Source: Oscillospiraceae bacterium (GTDB taxonomy: Bacteria > Bacillota > Clostridia > Oscillospirales > Ruminococcaceae). From it: 64,000 nt of DNA. The first letter of the stretch is position 1, and every line of letters begins with the position of its first letter. A program made the translations under genes and the position numbers. The notes below the pieces were generated by a model. That model worked only from the letters and a program-made list of their open reading frames with translations, searched no databases and had not been told where the DNA came from. The stretch spans positions 96,212 to 160,211 of the forward strand of contig WRCY01000001.1 of the NCBI GenBank assembly GCA_009783695.1. Direction: 5' to 3'. Shown here one piece after another: positions 24,561 to 34,122 of the stretch.

Positions 24561-27500
24561 TTAAATCCTGTTTATAACACCTGCGACTAATCTCAGAATT
24601 TGCAATGCGTCGTTTGTGTTAACGTCGCCGGCTTTACCGTTAGCGACATAAACTTGAATTGCATCAAGCCTTGTGATACCCGCTACATGCCGCAGCAGTG
24701 CCAGTGCGTCGCCTGTTTCAACCGTTCCCGTTCCGGTAACGTCGCCTGTTCTTCGCGCTAAAACGAGGTAGTCGCCGGATGCCGGAATATTTACCGTCAC
24801 CTGCCCGTTACCGCCGATTGCCGTACCGGATACAACCTCGAGAATTCCGGTTGCGGTATTCCGCCTTACAAGAATTGCGTTCTGCCCCGCTGAGGCGGTA
24901 CCGAGGTCTATGTTTTGATTGCCTGCGGCAGATGCCCTTATCCGGATAAACGGAAGATTACTTGCGGCTGAATTAACCGTTGCCGCCGGAATCGAGAAGT
25001 CTGACGGCACTGTAGTGCCCTGACCGATTACTTGAATCCCCGCTGTCGTCCACTGCGCGTAAAGCGTGGTGTTCGCTGTGAACGTATAGCTCGAGAGGGT
25101 GCGTTCCGAGCCGCCCGATGCCGCTGTAAACCAGCCGTCAAAGGTAAAGCCCGCCCTTGTAGGGTTTGTTGGTATTTGATTTGATGCTAATCTGCCGTTA
25201 TCCTGCGTTTGCCGGGTGAAATTTGACGTACTGTTGTTAAAGGTTCCCCCGTTAAGATTAAAGGTAATCGTGCGGGCTTCATTGTCGCCGGAGCTATTGT
25301 TATTGTTGTTGCCCCCGCTGGTCGTCCAGCGCGCATAATATGTTCTTTCGGTTCTCGTCCTGAAGTCAAAGTTTGAAAGCTGGGTTGAGTTTGACGCTAT
25401 TTTTGTACCGCTGCTGCCTGACGCAGTTGTCCACCAGCCGTCAAATACGTTATTATTGCCTGTTCTCGTCGGGTTGGCAAGGGTTGTGGTTATTCTGCCG
25501 GTCGTTGCATTTGTTGTTCTGGTAACGCTGTTGGTGCCGCTCCAGCTGCCGTTATTGGCGCTGAAAGTTATTGTGAGCGACTGACCTGTCGCAGCGTTTA
25601 CCGTTACGTTTACACTGACTGTGAGCGGTATGTTGTTTGTATTGACAACATCGCCGGGCAGCGTTACATTGCCGTTCACCACGAAAGTCTGCTGGGTTAT
25701 TGTTGCAGGATTATATGCACTCGCAGGCGGGGCAGTCCATGTTACGTTTGCTGTTACGTTGCCGTCGTTTGTGCCCAGCGTAACCGTTCCGCGCTGAGCC
25801 TGCAGTTCGATTACTATGTTTGCCGCTGTTGTGCCGTTCGCGATTCCCGTGACTGCGTTAGGCGCAGTAATGCTTGTAAGTACTTTATCAGCCGTCGGCT
25901 GGAAGATTGTAACTGTCGCCGAGCCGGAAATACTTGTGTTATGCGTTGAAGTTGCTGTAACCGTAACTGAGGAGCGCGTATCGCCCGAGCCAATCGTCAG
26001 CACGCCGTCCGTACTTATTGTAGTCCCGTTCACGTTAGTGCCCGTTACTGACCAAGTTACTCCCTGCGGTGCGTTGCTGCCTGCAGCAGCCGCGCTGAAC
26101 GTAAACGACCCGCCTCTGTTCAGGAGCATGGTGTTCGGTGTTACCGTCACGCTCGTTACCGTCATTGCCGGAGGTTCATCTGTTACTGTAACCATCGCTG
26201 TGCCGGATATGCTTACATCTGCGGTTGAAGTCGCCGTAACCTTAATCTTTTCCACCATTTCATCTTCATCTATAACTAACACGCCGTTTTCATCAATAGT
26301 TGTATCCGGATGCAGACTGACTACAGTTTCATCTTCATCTATAATTTCTATCCCCTCAATCAACCATGTAACGGTTTGCGCAGGATTATTAGTTCCCTGT
26401 ACCGTCACACTGAACGGGAATTCATCTCCCCCTCTTTGCACCTGTACAGTACCCGGATTAACAGTTACGCTTGTTACCGTTCCGGGAATCGGGATATAGT
26501 TTGCCGTTACATTTACCGCTACAGCGGGATTCGGCATTACAAATGATGTGTTCATGCTTGAGGCGTTTGCGAAAACTATTATACCTTGAAGTTCCGCAGG
26601 AACTGTCCACTTGTCGAACTGCATACCATCGGGGGCTGCGTTCGCTGATATGTTTACGGTCACGCCTGCCGCAAAGTTGCCGCCGCCTGTACCGTTATTA
26701 ACGCGTACCGGCTGCCTTAAAGCCGCAACGAACCTTGCCTGTAACGTCCTGTTCTGCGTCACCTGTGTAATGGTAAAGGAGTACTCAGCATTCGTGCTTA
26801 CTCTTGAGCCGCCTTCATACCAGCCGTCAAAGGAAAATCCGGGGTTTGCGGATGCTGTCAGTGTAACATTTTCGCCGATTTCAAAGCTTCCGCCGCCTAT
26901 AACCGAGCCGCCCGTTCCGGCTACCGCGGTGATATTACGCAGTCCGGGCGCATGACGGAATCTCGCTTCCAATGTACGGCTTGCCGTCACGGGGAAAGTA
27001 TATGAAGCGTCAGCGTCTGCTATTTTAACTCCGCCCTCAAACCAGCCGTCAAAAGCATAATCCTGGTTCGGGATTGCCGTCACAGTAACATTACAGTCAA
27101 TCGCGTGCCAGCCGCCGCCCGTAACTCTGCCGTTGGCACCAACATTGAGTGCGATTAAATGGCTCGGCACTGAAGCAATGTTAACAGTAAACGGTTCTGA
27201 CTGCACGTTATTATTAAAAGCGGATGTTGCCCTAATTGTCAGTGTTGTGCGGGTTTCCAGTTCATGTACTGTTAATAAGCCGCTCGGATTTATGCTCGTA
27301 AGAGGATGCCTGTCTGTTTCAATAATTCTCCAGTTTACATTTTGCGAGGGATTATTTGTTCCCGCTACTTCCGCCAGGAACTGCATATTATGACCCTTTT
27401 GAAGCGGGCAGCAGGTGATTCCCGGGAATATTGTTACGTTTGACACGGTAGGCGGAGTTGCATTGCTGTCAGAAACTCTTATATTATATGTTCCTGTTAT

Positions 27501-30500
27501 TGTAATGGGAGTGGCAGTAGACCGTCTCCTTACCTCAACATAATACGTACCTGCCGGCAAGTCCTGCAAAGATGCATTATTCGTAACGTTAAAAGGCAGG
27601 TTTCCGGTGGTTATGCCGGTACCGAGCTGTACGCCAAATTCATCATACCATCTCAGGTCAAGTGCGTTATTCGCGATTTGGAACAAGCCTCCGCGCTCCA
27701 GGGTTATTGAGATGTTGCCGTCTTTTTCCAGTTCGTATTTATACCAGTCAGATGTTTCCTGATGGCTCATGAATCCTCTAATGGTCTGACCGGCCTGAAT
27801 TTCAGTCGCCTCTGCGCGTACATTGTTTTTAAAGTTTTCATCGCTTTCCGTCGCGGTGAAGACCAGTTTAAGATTGTACACTCCGGCCATATTAGAATTA
27901 TAAGTCCACCACGGCTCGGAGGATGAACCGGCATTTTCCGGTCTTTTTAGAATTTCAACAAAATAGATGCCGGGTTCGGTTATCTCTAAGTCCAAGTGCT
28001 TATCATAAGGTATGGAAAGCGCTTCTCTTCTGAGCTCTGTTGGAGGACCGCTTGTATTCTCCTGCCACCATACGATTTCTGTTCTGTTATTCATCAATCC
28101 GCCGAATGAAGGACGGGTTACAGTGATTTGCATTCTGCCCGGCTCGTCAATAACGACCCTATAATAATCGGTATGGTCAGCGAGGGTCAACATTCCCGTT
28201 ACGCTGTCTCTTTCTCCCGGCTGCAGTCCGCCTGTTGCTGACCACTTGCCGCCCTGGTCAAACAATACGGATGCGGTAGCTCGGTCATTGTTCGGTTCAG
28301 TTGTATCGACCGCTACGGGGGTGAAGCCCGCGCTGAAATAATAAATACCCGTGTTATTATTATTTATATCTCCGGTTAATCTGTGCGTCAAGTCGCCGAT
28401 TGCGTTGTTATTGGTGGATTCGGTGTTTCTTTGAATCAGTTCAAACCTGTAGATACCCGGGTCTACAGCATAAGTATTTCTGTAAGCGTTAGCATTAACG
28501 CCTGTTGTTGAAATGCTTGTTCTTGTATCAAAATTATAAGCGAAGAGGGTAGTAAATCTGCCGTTGCTGGCAAATAGTCTGGTAGTGTAGCCGAGAGGGT
28601 TTACTACATCTCTGTCCGCTCCGGGGGGACGATACCGGAACTCATATGGTTCCCCGTTTTCGTCATAACACCATACAATAAGGTCTACGGCACGATTGGG
28701 CAGTCCGCCCTGTTCGGCTGAGGCAACCTCTATCTGAATTATACCGGGCTCCGTTACCGTATACTCAAAAATATCTCTGTGATGAATCGTGGCGTCACTT
28801 AGATTAGGAATATAACCGTCTGAATTAGGTGCAAATTTTCCATAATGCGTGTTGGGAATAACGCTCATTAACCCTGTCGATTTCGGTCCGAACTGACCGG
28901 ACTCTTCACCGAACTGCATCTGCCTGATACCGCGGCAGGTGTATGTATCCATATCCTTGCACACGCAGAAAGCACATTCGCCGTTGCCGGTAAACTCGCA
29001 GGGAACACTGCCCGGGCAATGACACCAAATGTCCCACGGGTCAGCCGCAAGCGCGATACAGGCGCTGGGAAGCATGTATTCACATTCTAAGCGGAGTACG
29101 CGCCCCTCGCACACGCAATAATAGCATCTGCCGGGGGTACATTGAGTGCAGAATTCTGGAGGGCAGATTGATACTTCTTCGTTATTCAATGCGGGTAAAA
29201 AGTCTAAGCTTAAAGTATACGTACCCGTATTAACAGCATTTATTGTGTTCACAATTCCGCGTCTTTCGATTTCTATGTAATAAATCCCCGGTTCAAACCC
29301 GACATGAGTGGTAAAAGTGCGGTTGGCTGCGGTATTGAAGAGCGGAAGCCCCGCGCTTCTGTTACCTGTTCCGCTCATTCGTCTGCTGATGGCGTCGCCA
29401 TAATTATCTTTTGTATCATCTTCAACAACCTCTCCGGTATCGTAGAGAATCCGGAACTGAGGCGCATTTGTACCAATCCCTCCCTCGCCCGGATTGATAG
29501 ACGCGGTTGCGCTGTTTGAGCCTGTTGCGGGAGCGGGACGTGTTATATCAAATAAAACCACTCCCGGTACATCCACCTCTATTTTATATAAATCGCGCTG
29601 ATTGCGGGAGGTCAGCATGCCGCTTACTGAAACCGGATTATCAAGAAGCAGCTCGGTTGCATTTTCAATCTTATTGTTTTCATCTCTTTCGGGATTCAAG
29701 TCGTCTCTCGGGATAAACTCCCCGCGCATACTGTATGTACCCTTGGGTGCAGCGGTGGTCGGATGGGAAAGCCGCACAAAACAAGGGCCCGCTTCAACGT
29801 CGATAACCGCCGCGTACGGGGTTTGTATAAGACTGTCATTATTGAATGTACCCGTGGGGGTGTGGGGGTAGGCAACGCTGAAATTTGTTATAGCGGCTCC
29901 CGAAGCATTAACCAGCAGAGCATCATCGTGCTCATCAAGAAACTGAATGTTCATGTTTCCCGTGGGAAGTATGCAGTCAATGCACGCTGTTTGTGTCGCA
30001 GCCGGCGTTGCAGGGTGTCTGTGACTTGCACAAAAGACGGTTTCCCCGCGTATCGGGAACTTGGCGGAGCCTCTGTTTCCGCCCGCTATATAGATTGTCA
30101 GTCTGCCGGGTTCATCGAAATTATATTCGTAAAAGTCCGCGCCGGATACCGAGCATATTGTGCTGCGAACCGTCACGCCGGGCTCTAACGGATGTGCGGA
30201 AATTATACCGTCATTACCGCCGATTTCATCATCGAAAAGCTCCACGAAGAGCCTGTATTGCCCCGTGTCCTGACCGACATCGCCCGATTCCTGCGTGATT
30301 ACTAACTGGTATCTGCCCTCTGTTACATCCTCAGCAAATCGTTTTGAAACAGAGCCGTCGCCGTTGTCGTCTATCAGTTCATTAGTTATCAGGTGATTGA
30401 CAGCAGTGCCGTGTTCATCAATTTCCCTCAACGAAAAGTTAGCTCCGCCGGGCGGTAACACGTTCCCTATGGGATTACCCATCGTGTTACGCGCAACGTT

Positions 30501-30737
30501 GATTTCCACTAATATTTCGCCGTCCTGCGGCACATTAATTATGTACTCGTTACCGATTCTGCCGGTTCCCAGACCGTGGTCTGCGCCGTCATACCATCTG
30601 TTAAGGCTTATAAGTCCGTGGTCTTTGACCGCTCCCGTATCCGCCGCCGCCTCCAGCACGAACTGACTGCCCGGCAGAACGGCAACACCCGTCACCATCA
30701 CAAAAGCCAAAAATACTGATAGAATCCGCTTTTTCAT
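24561..30737 (-). CDS. Giant secreted multi-domain protein with dockerin-like C-terminus
   Basis: The 2058-residue product begins with a signal peptide (about 1-31). Residues 40-1090 hold repeated beta-sandwich units like bacterial pre-peptidase C-terminal domains, each with a YxYxxDEPGxxxI-type core and DxYxxEL/VVIDEPGR variants. Within these, about 520-625, is a stretch with 15 cysteines (CTQC, CYYCVC, CHCPG, CAFCVC). Then come Big_2-like domains, three divergent InlB-type repeats (FDGWFEGG, FDGWYEGG), two more Big-like domains, two Listeria-Bacteroides repeats (FDGWWTTASG, FDGWFTAASG) and, in the last 60 residues, two dockerin-like helices (GDVTGTGTVETGDALALLRHVAGI, GDVNTNDALQILRLVAGV). 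GGAGGG precedes the ATG. No catalytic domain is visible, so it looks like an adhesion or scaffold protein. Confidence 0.75.
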   Translation of the reverse strand: MKKRILSVFLAFVMVTGVAVLPGSQFVLEAAADTGAVKDHGLISLNRWYDGADHGLGTGRIGNEYIINVPQDGEILVEINVARNTMGNPIGNVLPPGGANFSLREIDEHGTAVNHLITNELIDDNGDGSVSKRFAEDVTEGRYQLVITQESGDVGQDTGQYRLFVELFDDEIGGNDGIISAHPLEPGVTVRSTICSVSGADFYEYNFDEPGRLTIYIAGGNRGSAKFPIRGETVFCASHRHPATPAATQTACIDCILPTGNMNIQFLDEHDDALLVNASGAAITNFSVAYPHTPTGTFNNDSLIQTPYAAVIDVEAGPCFVRLSHPTTAAPKGTYSMRGEFIPRDDLNPERDENNKIENATELLLDNPVSVSGMLTSRNQRDLYKIEVDVPGVVLFDITRPAPATGSNSATASINPGEGGIGTNAPQFRILYDTGEVVEDDTKDNYGDAISRRMSGTGNRSAGLPLFNTAANRTFTTHVGFEPGIYYIEIERRGIVNTINAVNTGTYTLSLDFLPALNNEEVSICPPEFCTQCTPGRCYYCVCEGRVLRLECEYMLPSACIALAADPWDIWCHCPGSVPCEFTGNGECAFCVCKDMDTYTCRGIRQMQFGEESGQFGPKSTGLMSVIPNTHYGKFAPNSDGYIPNLSDATIHHRDIFEYTVTEPGIIQIEVASAEQGGLPNRAVDLIVWCYDENGEPYEFRYRPPGADRDVVNPLGYTTRLFASNGRFTTLFAYNFDTRTSISTTGVNANAYRNTYAVDPGIYRFELIQRNTESTNNNAIGDLTHRLTGDINNNNTGIYYFSAGFTPVAVDTTEPNNDRATASVLFDQGGKWSATGGLQPGERDSVTGMLTLADHTDYYRVVIDEPGRMQITVTRPSFGGLMNNRTEIVWWQENTSGPPTELRREALSIPYDKHLDLEITEPGIYFVEILKRPENAGSSSEPWWTYNSNMAGVYNLKLVFTATESDENFKNNVRAEATEIQAGQTIRGFMSHQETSDWYKYELEKDGNISITLERGGLFQIANNALDLRWYDEFGVQLGTGITTGNLPFNVTNNASLQDLPAGTYYVEVRRRSTATPITITGTYNIRVSDSNATPPTVSNVTIFPGITCCPLQKGHNMQFLAEVAGTNNPSQNVNWRIIETDRHPLTSINPSGLLTVHELETRTTLTIRATSAFNNNVQSEPFTVNIASVPSHLIALNVGANGRVTGGGWHAIDCNVTVTAIPNQDYAFDGWFEGGVKIADADASYTFPVTASRTLEARFRHAPGLRNITAVAGTGGSVIGGGSFEIGENVTLTASANPGFSFDGWYEGGSRVSTNAEYSFTITQVTQNRTLQARFVAALRQPVRVNNGTGGGNFAAGVTVNISANAAPDGMQFDKWTVPAELQGIIVFANASSMNTSFVMPNPAVAVNVTANYIPIPGTVTSVTVNPGTVQVQRGGDEFPFSVTVQGTNNPAQTVTWLIEGIEIIDEDETVVSLHPDTTIDENGVLVIDEDEMVEKIKVTATSTADVSISGTAMVTVTDEPPAMTVTSVTVTPNTMLLNRGGSFTFSAAAAGSNAPQGVTWSVTGTNVNGTTISTDGVLTIGSGDTRSSVTVTATSTHNTSISGSATVTIFQPTADKVLTSITAPNAVTGIANGTTAANIVIELQAQRGTVTLGTNDGNVTANVTWTAPPASAYNPATITQQTFVVNGNVTLPGDVVNTNNIPLTVSVNVTVNAATGQSLTITFSANNGSWSGTNSVTRTTNATTGRITTTLANPTRTGNNNVFDGWWTTASGSSGTKIASNSTQLSNFDFRTRTERTYYARWTTSGGNNNNNSSGDNEARTITFNLNGGTFNNSTSNFTRQTQDNGRLASNQIPTNPTRAGFTFDGWFTAASGGSERTLSSYTFTANTTLYAQWTTAGIQVIGQGTTVPSDFSIPAATVNSAASNLPFIRIRASAAGNQNIDLGTASAGQNAILVRRNTATGILEVVSGTAIGGNGQVTVNIPASGDYLVLARRTGDVTGTGTVETGDALALLRHVAGITRLDAIQVYVANGKAGDVNTNDALQILRLVAGVINRI

Positions 30738-30802
30738 AAGTCCCTCCTAAATTATACTTTACATTTATTAATTTATTGATTTATTATATTTGCATTAGGG
30801 TT

Positions 30803-31132
30803 TCATAAATCTCCCTCATCTGTATCGTAATAATAAAGCTGATTATAATCTTTAAAGAATCTAACCATTCTCATAATAAAGATTTCCTGTTCTACTTTTA
30901 ATTCTTTAAATAAATATCTCTTTTCACACCCCAGAAGATAGTCTGTCGTTACTTTAAAATACCAGGCAATATTTTTTAAAACATCGTACGAGGGCTGCCT
31001 TTCATTCAACTCATATGACGAAACCGTAGAAGTTTTAACGCCTATAGCTATTGCTAACTCAGCCTGCGTTAAATCTTTACTCTTTCGCAGTTCTTTTATT
31101 TTCCCGCCTATTCCTATATCATCAAATTTCAT
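30803..31132 (-). CDS. XRE-family helix-turn-helix regulator
   Basis: From the ATG at 31132, preceded by GAGGAG, the product is 109 residues. Residues 10-65 form the HTH_3 domain (IKELRKSKDLTQAELAIAIGVKTSTVSSYELNERQPSYDVLKNIAWYFKVTTDYLLG), and the C-terminal half is a helical, acidic and aromatic tail. It is an isolated regulator between the giant secreted protein and the ManC-like gene; no partner is adjacent on the other strand. Its targets are unknown. The 170 bases upstream (31163-31331) are AT-rich and otherwise unremarkable. Confidence 0.85.
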   Translation of the reverse strand: MKFDDIGIGGKIKELRKSKDLTQAELAIAIGVKTSTVSSYELNERQPSYDVLKNIAWYFKVTTDYLLGCEKRYLFKELKVEQEIFIMRMVRFFKDYNQLYYYDTDEGDL

Positions 31133-31331
31133 TTTCTTATGCTCCTCATTTGATTTTAACATAAAAATATATGCTTTTGGTGTTTTATTTCCGCTATATG
31201 TGTTATTATTCAGAAAAATTTATAAAATATTTTATGAATCTAATACCTTATTGCATTTTTACCAAATAAAAAATGCAAATCACGGCTGTTATGCCGCAAC
31301 TTGCAATGTAAATGTATTATTATTTGCAAAC

Positions 31332-32177
31332 TTAATAATCTAACCGCACAATATCGCTCTCGTCAAACTTTTCCCCGAGCTGAACCTCAGCAAAATGCAA
31401 GTCCGTCACGCCCGCAATCTTGTGCTTCTGCCCGCGCATGATTTTAAGCACGTCGCCGGGCTTTACAGTTCTTGTTTCATCGTCCAGCGTGAAAATTCCC
31501 TCGCCGCTCGTGATTACCCAAACCTCGTCGCGGTGTGCGTGCGTTTGCAGGCTTATTGCCTTCCCCGCCCTAATAAGCAGATGCTTGACTAAACAGTGCA
31601 ATTTCTGCGCCAAAACAGTATACTCGCCCCAGCGCCGCTCCTCATACCGAGCCCGTCCGGAATCGCTTTCTACTTTGTCTGTAAGGGACTTTAACCCGCT
31701 GCTCGCGTTTATATCCGATACGAGAATCCCGTCGGGGCTCGCGGCGATGACTAAATCTTTTGTGCCCAGCGCGACGAGCGGGATTTCAAGCTCGTTTATA
31801 ATAAGCGTATTCTGCGTGTTTTCCTGCGTTATGTTTCCGCATGACTCCGTCTTGTCTGCAATCGCCTTCCATGAGCCTATTTCGGGTACTTTTACATCGT
31901 GCGGGACTTCGCCGTCCCCGGGAACAAGCACGATTTCAACGTCCTCGCCGAGCTGCCCTCTGATGCTGTCCGCCTGCGACGCACTTGCCGCGATTTTCAC
32001 CTGCGCGTCCGGATTTTCTGCACAAACCTGCGCATAAGTGCGCATAAGCATAGACTCCGGTTTGCCGTCCTTATCGGTGAGCAGCTTCAGAAACTGCTCA
32101 CGCCGCACGCCGTTTGTCAGGGGGAAGAGGGTTTTTTCAGTATCGCCCGACAAAAGAATAATTTGCCTTTGTTGCAT
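31332..32177 (-). CDS. Shortened ManC-like protein: remnant nucleotidyltransferase plus cupin
   Basis: The N-terminus IILLSGDTEKTLFPLTNGVRREQFLKLL lines up with the signature of mannose-1-phosphate guanylyltransferase (GGxGTRLWPLSR...PKQF), but the glycine loop is lost. About a hundred residues later come GSWKAIADK and ALGTKDLVIAASPDGILVSDINASSGLK, matching the late part of that domain, so a central block of roughly 150 residues seems missing. The C-terminal 110 residues are a type II phosphomannose isomerase cupin (RRWGEYTVL, LLIRAGKAISLQTHAHRDEVWVITSGEG, FAEVQLG). The nucleotidyltransferase is likely inactive; the cupin could still bind a sugar phosphate. A leader repeat precedes it. Confidence 0.7.
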   Translation of the reverse strand: MQQRQIILLSGDTEKTLFPLTNGVRREQFLKLLTDKDGKPESMLMRTYAQVCAENPDAQVKIAASASQADSIRGQLGEDVEIVLVPGDGEVPHDVKVPEIGSWKAIADKTESCGNITQENTQNTLIINELEIPLVALGTKDLVIAASPDGILVSDINASSGLKSLTDKVESDSGRARYEERRWGEYTVLAQKLHCLVKHLLIRAGKAISLQTHAHRDEVWVITSGEGIFTLDDETRTVKPGDVLKIMRGQKHKIAGVTDLHFAEVQLGEKFDESDIVRLDY

Positions 32178-32256
32178 ATTTTAAATAAGTCCTTTCTTCA
32201 CCGGCGGGAAAATAAAAAAATATGGTTTTCCCGATTCGGTGTTATTTGTTTTCAAA
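32178..32256 (-). repeat. Leader repeat, copy before the ManC-like gene
   Basis: Minus-strand order GTTTGAAAACAAA, ATCGGGAAAAC, a perfect 8-bp stem CGGGAAAA/TTTTCCCG, then GGTGAAGAAAGGACTTATTT before the ATG. Confidence 0.85.
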
Positions 32257-32274
32257 CTTAATACACTCTGTGTT

Positions 32275-33195
32275 TTATTTTTCTTTCTTTGGTTTTTCTT
32301 TTTCGTCCTGTCTGATTGCCTTGACCCGCGTGATAAAATTATCCCCTGCTTCTGTCACGACAAATAATATGTCCTTGTAGCTTGTGTTGACCGGCAGGTC
32401 GGCTTCCTCGGGGATATACCCGAGCAAGTCCGCGACGAAGCCCGCAATCGTGTCATACTCATGGTTTTCGGGAAGCTCATACCCGAAGAGCTCCATTACG
32501 TCCTCGGGGTCGGTTTCGCCGTCTATTTCATACTTTTCCCTGCCGATTTCAGTGATTTCGGCATCCTCCTCGTCATATTCGTCCTGAATGTTGCCCATGA
32601 CGGCTTCGATTAAATCCTCAAGCGTAAGAATACCCGCCGTGCCTCCATATTCGTCAACAACGACAGCCATGCCGGTTTTCTTGGCGGTAAGCATATTAAA
32701 TGCATCGCGGCAGGGGCAGGATTCGGGGATAAAAATAACGTCGCGCAGAAAGTCCTTTATATCAAACTCAAGATGCTTATCCCCGCCGACGAGGCAAAGC
32801 AAATCCTTTACAATGATTATACCGATGATTTTGTCAATGCTGCCTTTGTACACGGGAATCCTCGAGAAACCCTCGTCAAGCGCGATATAGATGATGTCGT
32901 CGAGCTTTGTCCCCGCTTCAATGCCGATGATGTTGACGCGGTGGGTCATGACGTCGCCGACGTTCATCTCGTCAAACTCGAAAACGTTTGAAATCATCTC
33001 GGCGCTCTCTTCCTCAATCGCGCCGCTCTCCTCACCCGCATCCACCACCCGCATTATATCGTCCTCGGTGATGTCGCCGTCGTAATTTTCGCCGAGCGTT
33101 TTCTTGAGAAGCGCGGTGAGAAGCCAGCTGAGCCCGATTATAGGTGCGAGAAGAATTTTAGCGGTTCTTTTAGGTTTTCGCCGGTCGGGTTCCAT
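32275..33195 (-). CDS. CorC/HlyC-type CBS-pair protein
   Basis: The 306-residue product has one hydrophobic stretch near the N-terminus (AKILLAPIIGLSWLLTALL), then EESGAIEEESAEMISNVFEFDEMNVGDVMTHRVNI, two CBS repeats (about 70-200, GFSRIPVYKGSIDKIIGIIIVKDLL and MAVVVDEYGGTAGILTLEDLIEAVMGNIQDEYD) and a C-terminal transporter-associated CorC_HlyC domain (about 215-290). The DUF21 membrane domain of full-length magnesium/cobalt exporters is absent. It may regulate a transporter through adenosine-nucleotide binding. AAAGGA precedes the ATG by 8 bases. Confidence 0.85.
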   Translation of the reverse strand: MEPDRRKPKRTAKILLAPIIGLSWLLTALLKKTLGENYDGDITEDDIMRVVDAGEESGAIEEESAEMISNVFEFDEMNVGDVMTHRVNIIGIEAGTKLDDIIYIALDEGFSRIPVYKGSIDKIIGIIIVKDLLCLVGGDKHLEFDIKDFLRDVIFIPESCPCRDAFNMLTAKKTGMAVVVDEYGGTAGILTLEDLIEAVMGNIQDEYDEEDAEITEIGREKYEIDGETDPEDVMELFGYELPENHEYDTIAGFVADLLGYIPEEADLPVNTSYKDILFVVTEAGDNFITRVKAIRQDEKEKPKKEK

Positions 33196-33254
33196 AATTA
33201 TGTCCTTTCTTAATTCCCTCCGCAGAGAGATACCGCCAAAAGCGGCTAGATGGT

Positions 33255-34025
33255 TTATATTCCAAAAAACCTGTAAGCGTTATTGTTGCACATTTCCACG
33301 ATTTCATCTGTTGTTTTCTTTTTAATCTGCGCGATTTTCTGCGCCGTATACCACGCCATCGAGCTGTCGCAGCGTTTCCCGCGGAACGGAGGCGGCGCGA
33401 GATACGGGCAGTCGGTTTCAAGCAGGAGCAGCTCGTCGGGCACGTTTTTGCAGGCTTCAATTGCTTTTTCAGTTTTTTTCTCGAACGCAATCGCCCCAGT
33501 AAAGCTCACATAAACTCCTATATCCGCGAGCTTCCCCGCAGCCTCGCCGTCTTCGGAGAAGCAGTGGCAGACGAACCTCATGCCTTTTTTAGTATACTCG
33601 TTTAAAATATCATACGTGTCGGCAAAAGCCTCGCGGCTGTGAATAATCACGGGCAGATTCAAGCTCTCCGCGAGTTCAAGCTGCTCGCGGAAGATTTTAT
33701 TCTGCTGCTGTTTATTATACTCTTTGTAATATTCAAGCCCGATTTCACCGATTGCTTTTACTTTTTCGCTTTCTGCGAATTTTTCGAGGGTTCTTAAATA
33801 ATCGGGCGGCAGACTGTTCACGTCCTGCGGATGTATTCCCACGGCGGCATAAACCTGCGGATATTTTTCGGCGAGCGCGACCGCCTTTTCACTTCTTTTT
33901 AAGTTACAGCCGATTGCAATAAAGCCTGCGACGTTTCCGGAAAGCAGGCGGGCAATAAGCTCATGACGGTCATCGTCATACGCGCGGTCATCATAATGCG
34001 TGTGCGTGTCGAATAATTTTATCAT
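33255..34025 (-). CDS. tatD: TatD-family metal-dependent hydrolase (DNase)
   Basis: The 256-residue TIM-barrel hydrolase shows the metal motif DTHTHYDD, AVGIHPQDV, AIGEIGLEYYKE, VIIHSREAFADTY, FVCHCFSED, and LLLETDCPYLAPPPFRGKRC. TatD enzymes are 3'-5' exonucleases. There is no ribosome binding site: TATACT ends 6 bases before the ATG, so transcription should start at or next to the start codon, suggesting a leaderless mRNA. It is divergent from yerC, with back-to-back -35 elements. Confidence 0.9.
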   Translation of the reverse strand: MIKLFDTHTHYDDRAYDDDRHELIARLLSGNVAGFIAIGCNLKRSEKAVALAEKYPQVYAAVGIHPQDVNSLPPDYLRTLEKFAESEKVKAIGEIGLEYYKEYNKQQQNKIFREQLELAESLNLPVIIHSREAFADTYDILNEYTKKGMRFVCHCFSEDGEAAGKLADIGVYVSFTGAIAFEKKTEKAIEACKNVPDELLLLETDCPYLAPPPFRGKRCDSSMAWYTAQKIAQIKKKTTDEIVEMCNNNAYRFFGI

Positions 34026-34031
34026 GTTAAC

Positions 34032-34060
34032 AGTATAGCATGATTTTTTTGCTTAGTCAA
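34032..34060 (-). promoter_or_regulatory. Sigma-A promoter for tatD (leaderless)
   Basis: On the minus strand TTGACT (34055-34060), 17-base spacer, TATACT (34032-34037), then GTTAAC and the ATG. Confidence 0.7.
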
Positions 34061-34061
34061 C

Positions 34062-34090
34062 TTGACTTTATAACTTTAATGTGTTAATAT
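34062..34090 (+). promoter_or_regulatory. Sigma-A promoter for yerC operon
   Basis: TTGACT (34062-34067), 17-base spacer, TAATAT (34085-34090). Its -35 is separated by one base from that of tatD, giving the palindrome AGTCAA-C-TTGACT. Confidence 0.65.
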
Positions 34091-34122
34091 ATTTAAAAGG
34101 AAGTTTTAACCGGAGATACTTA

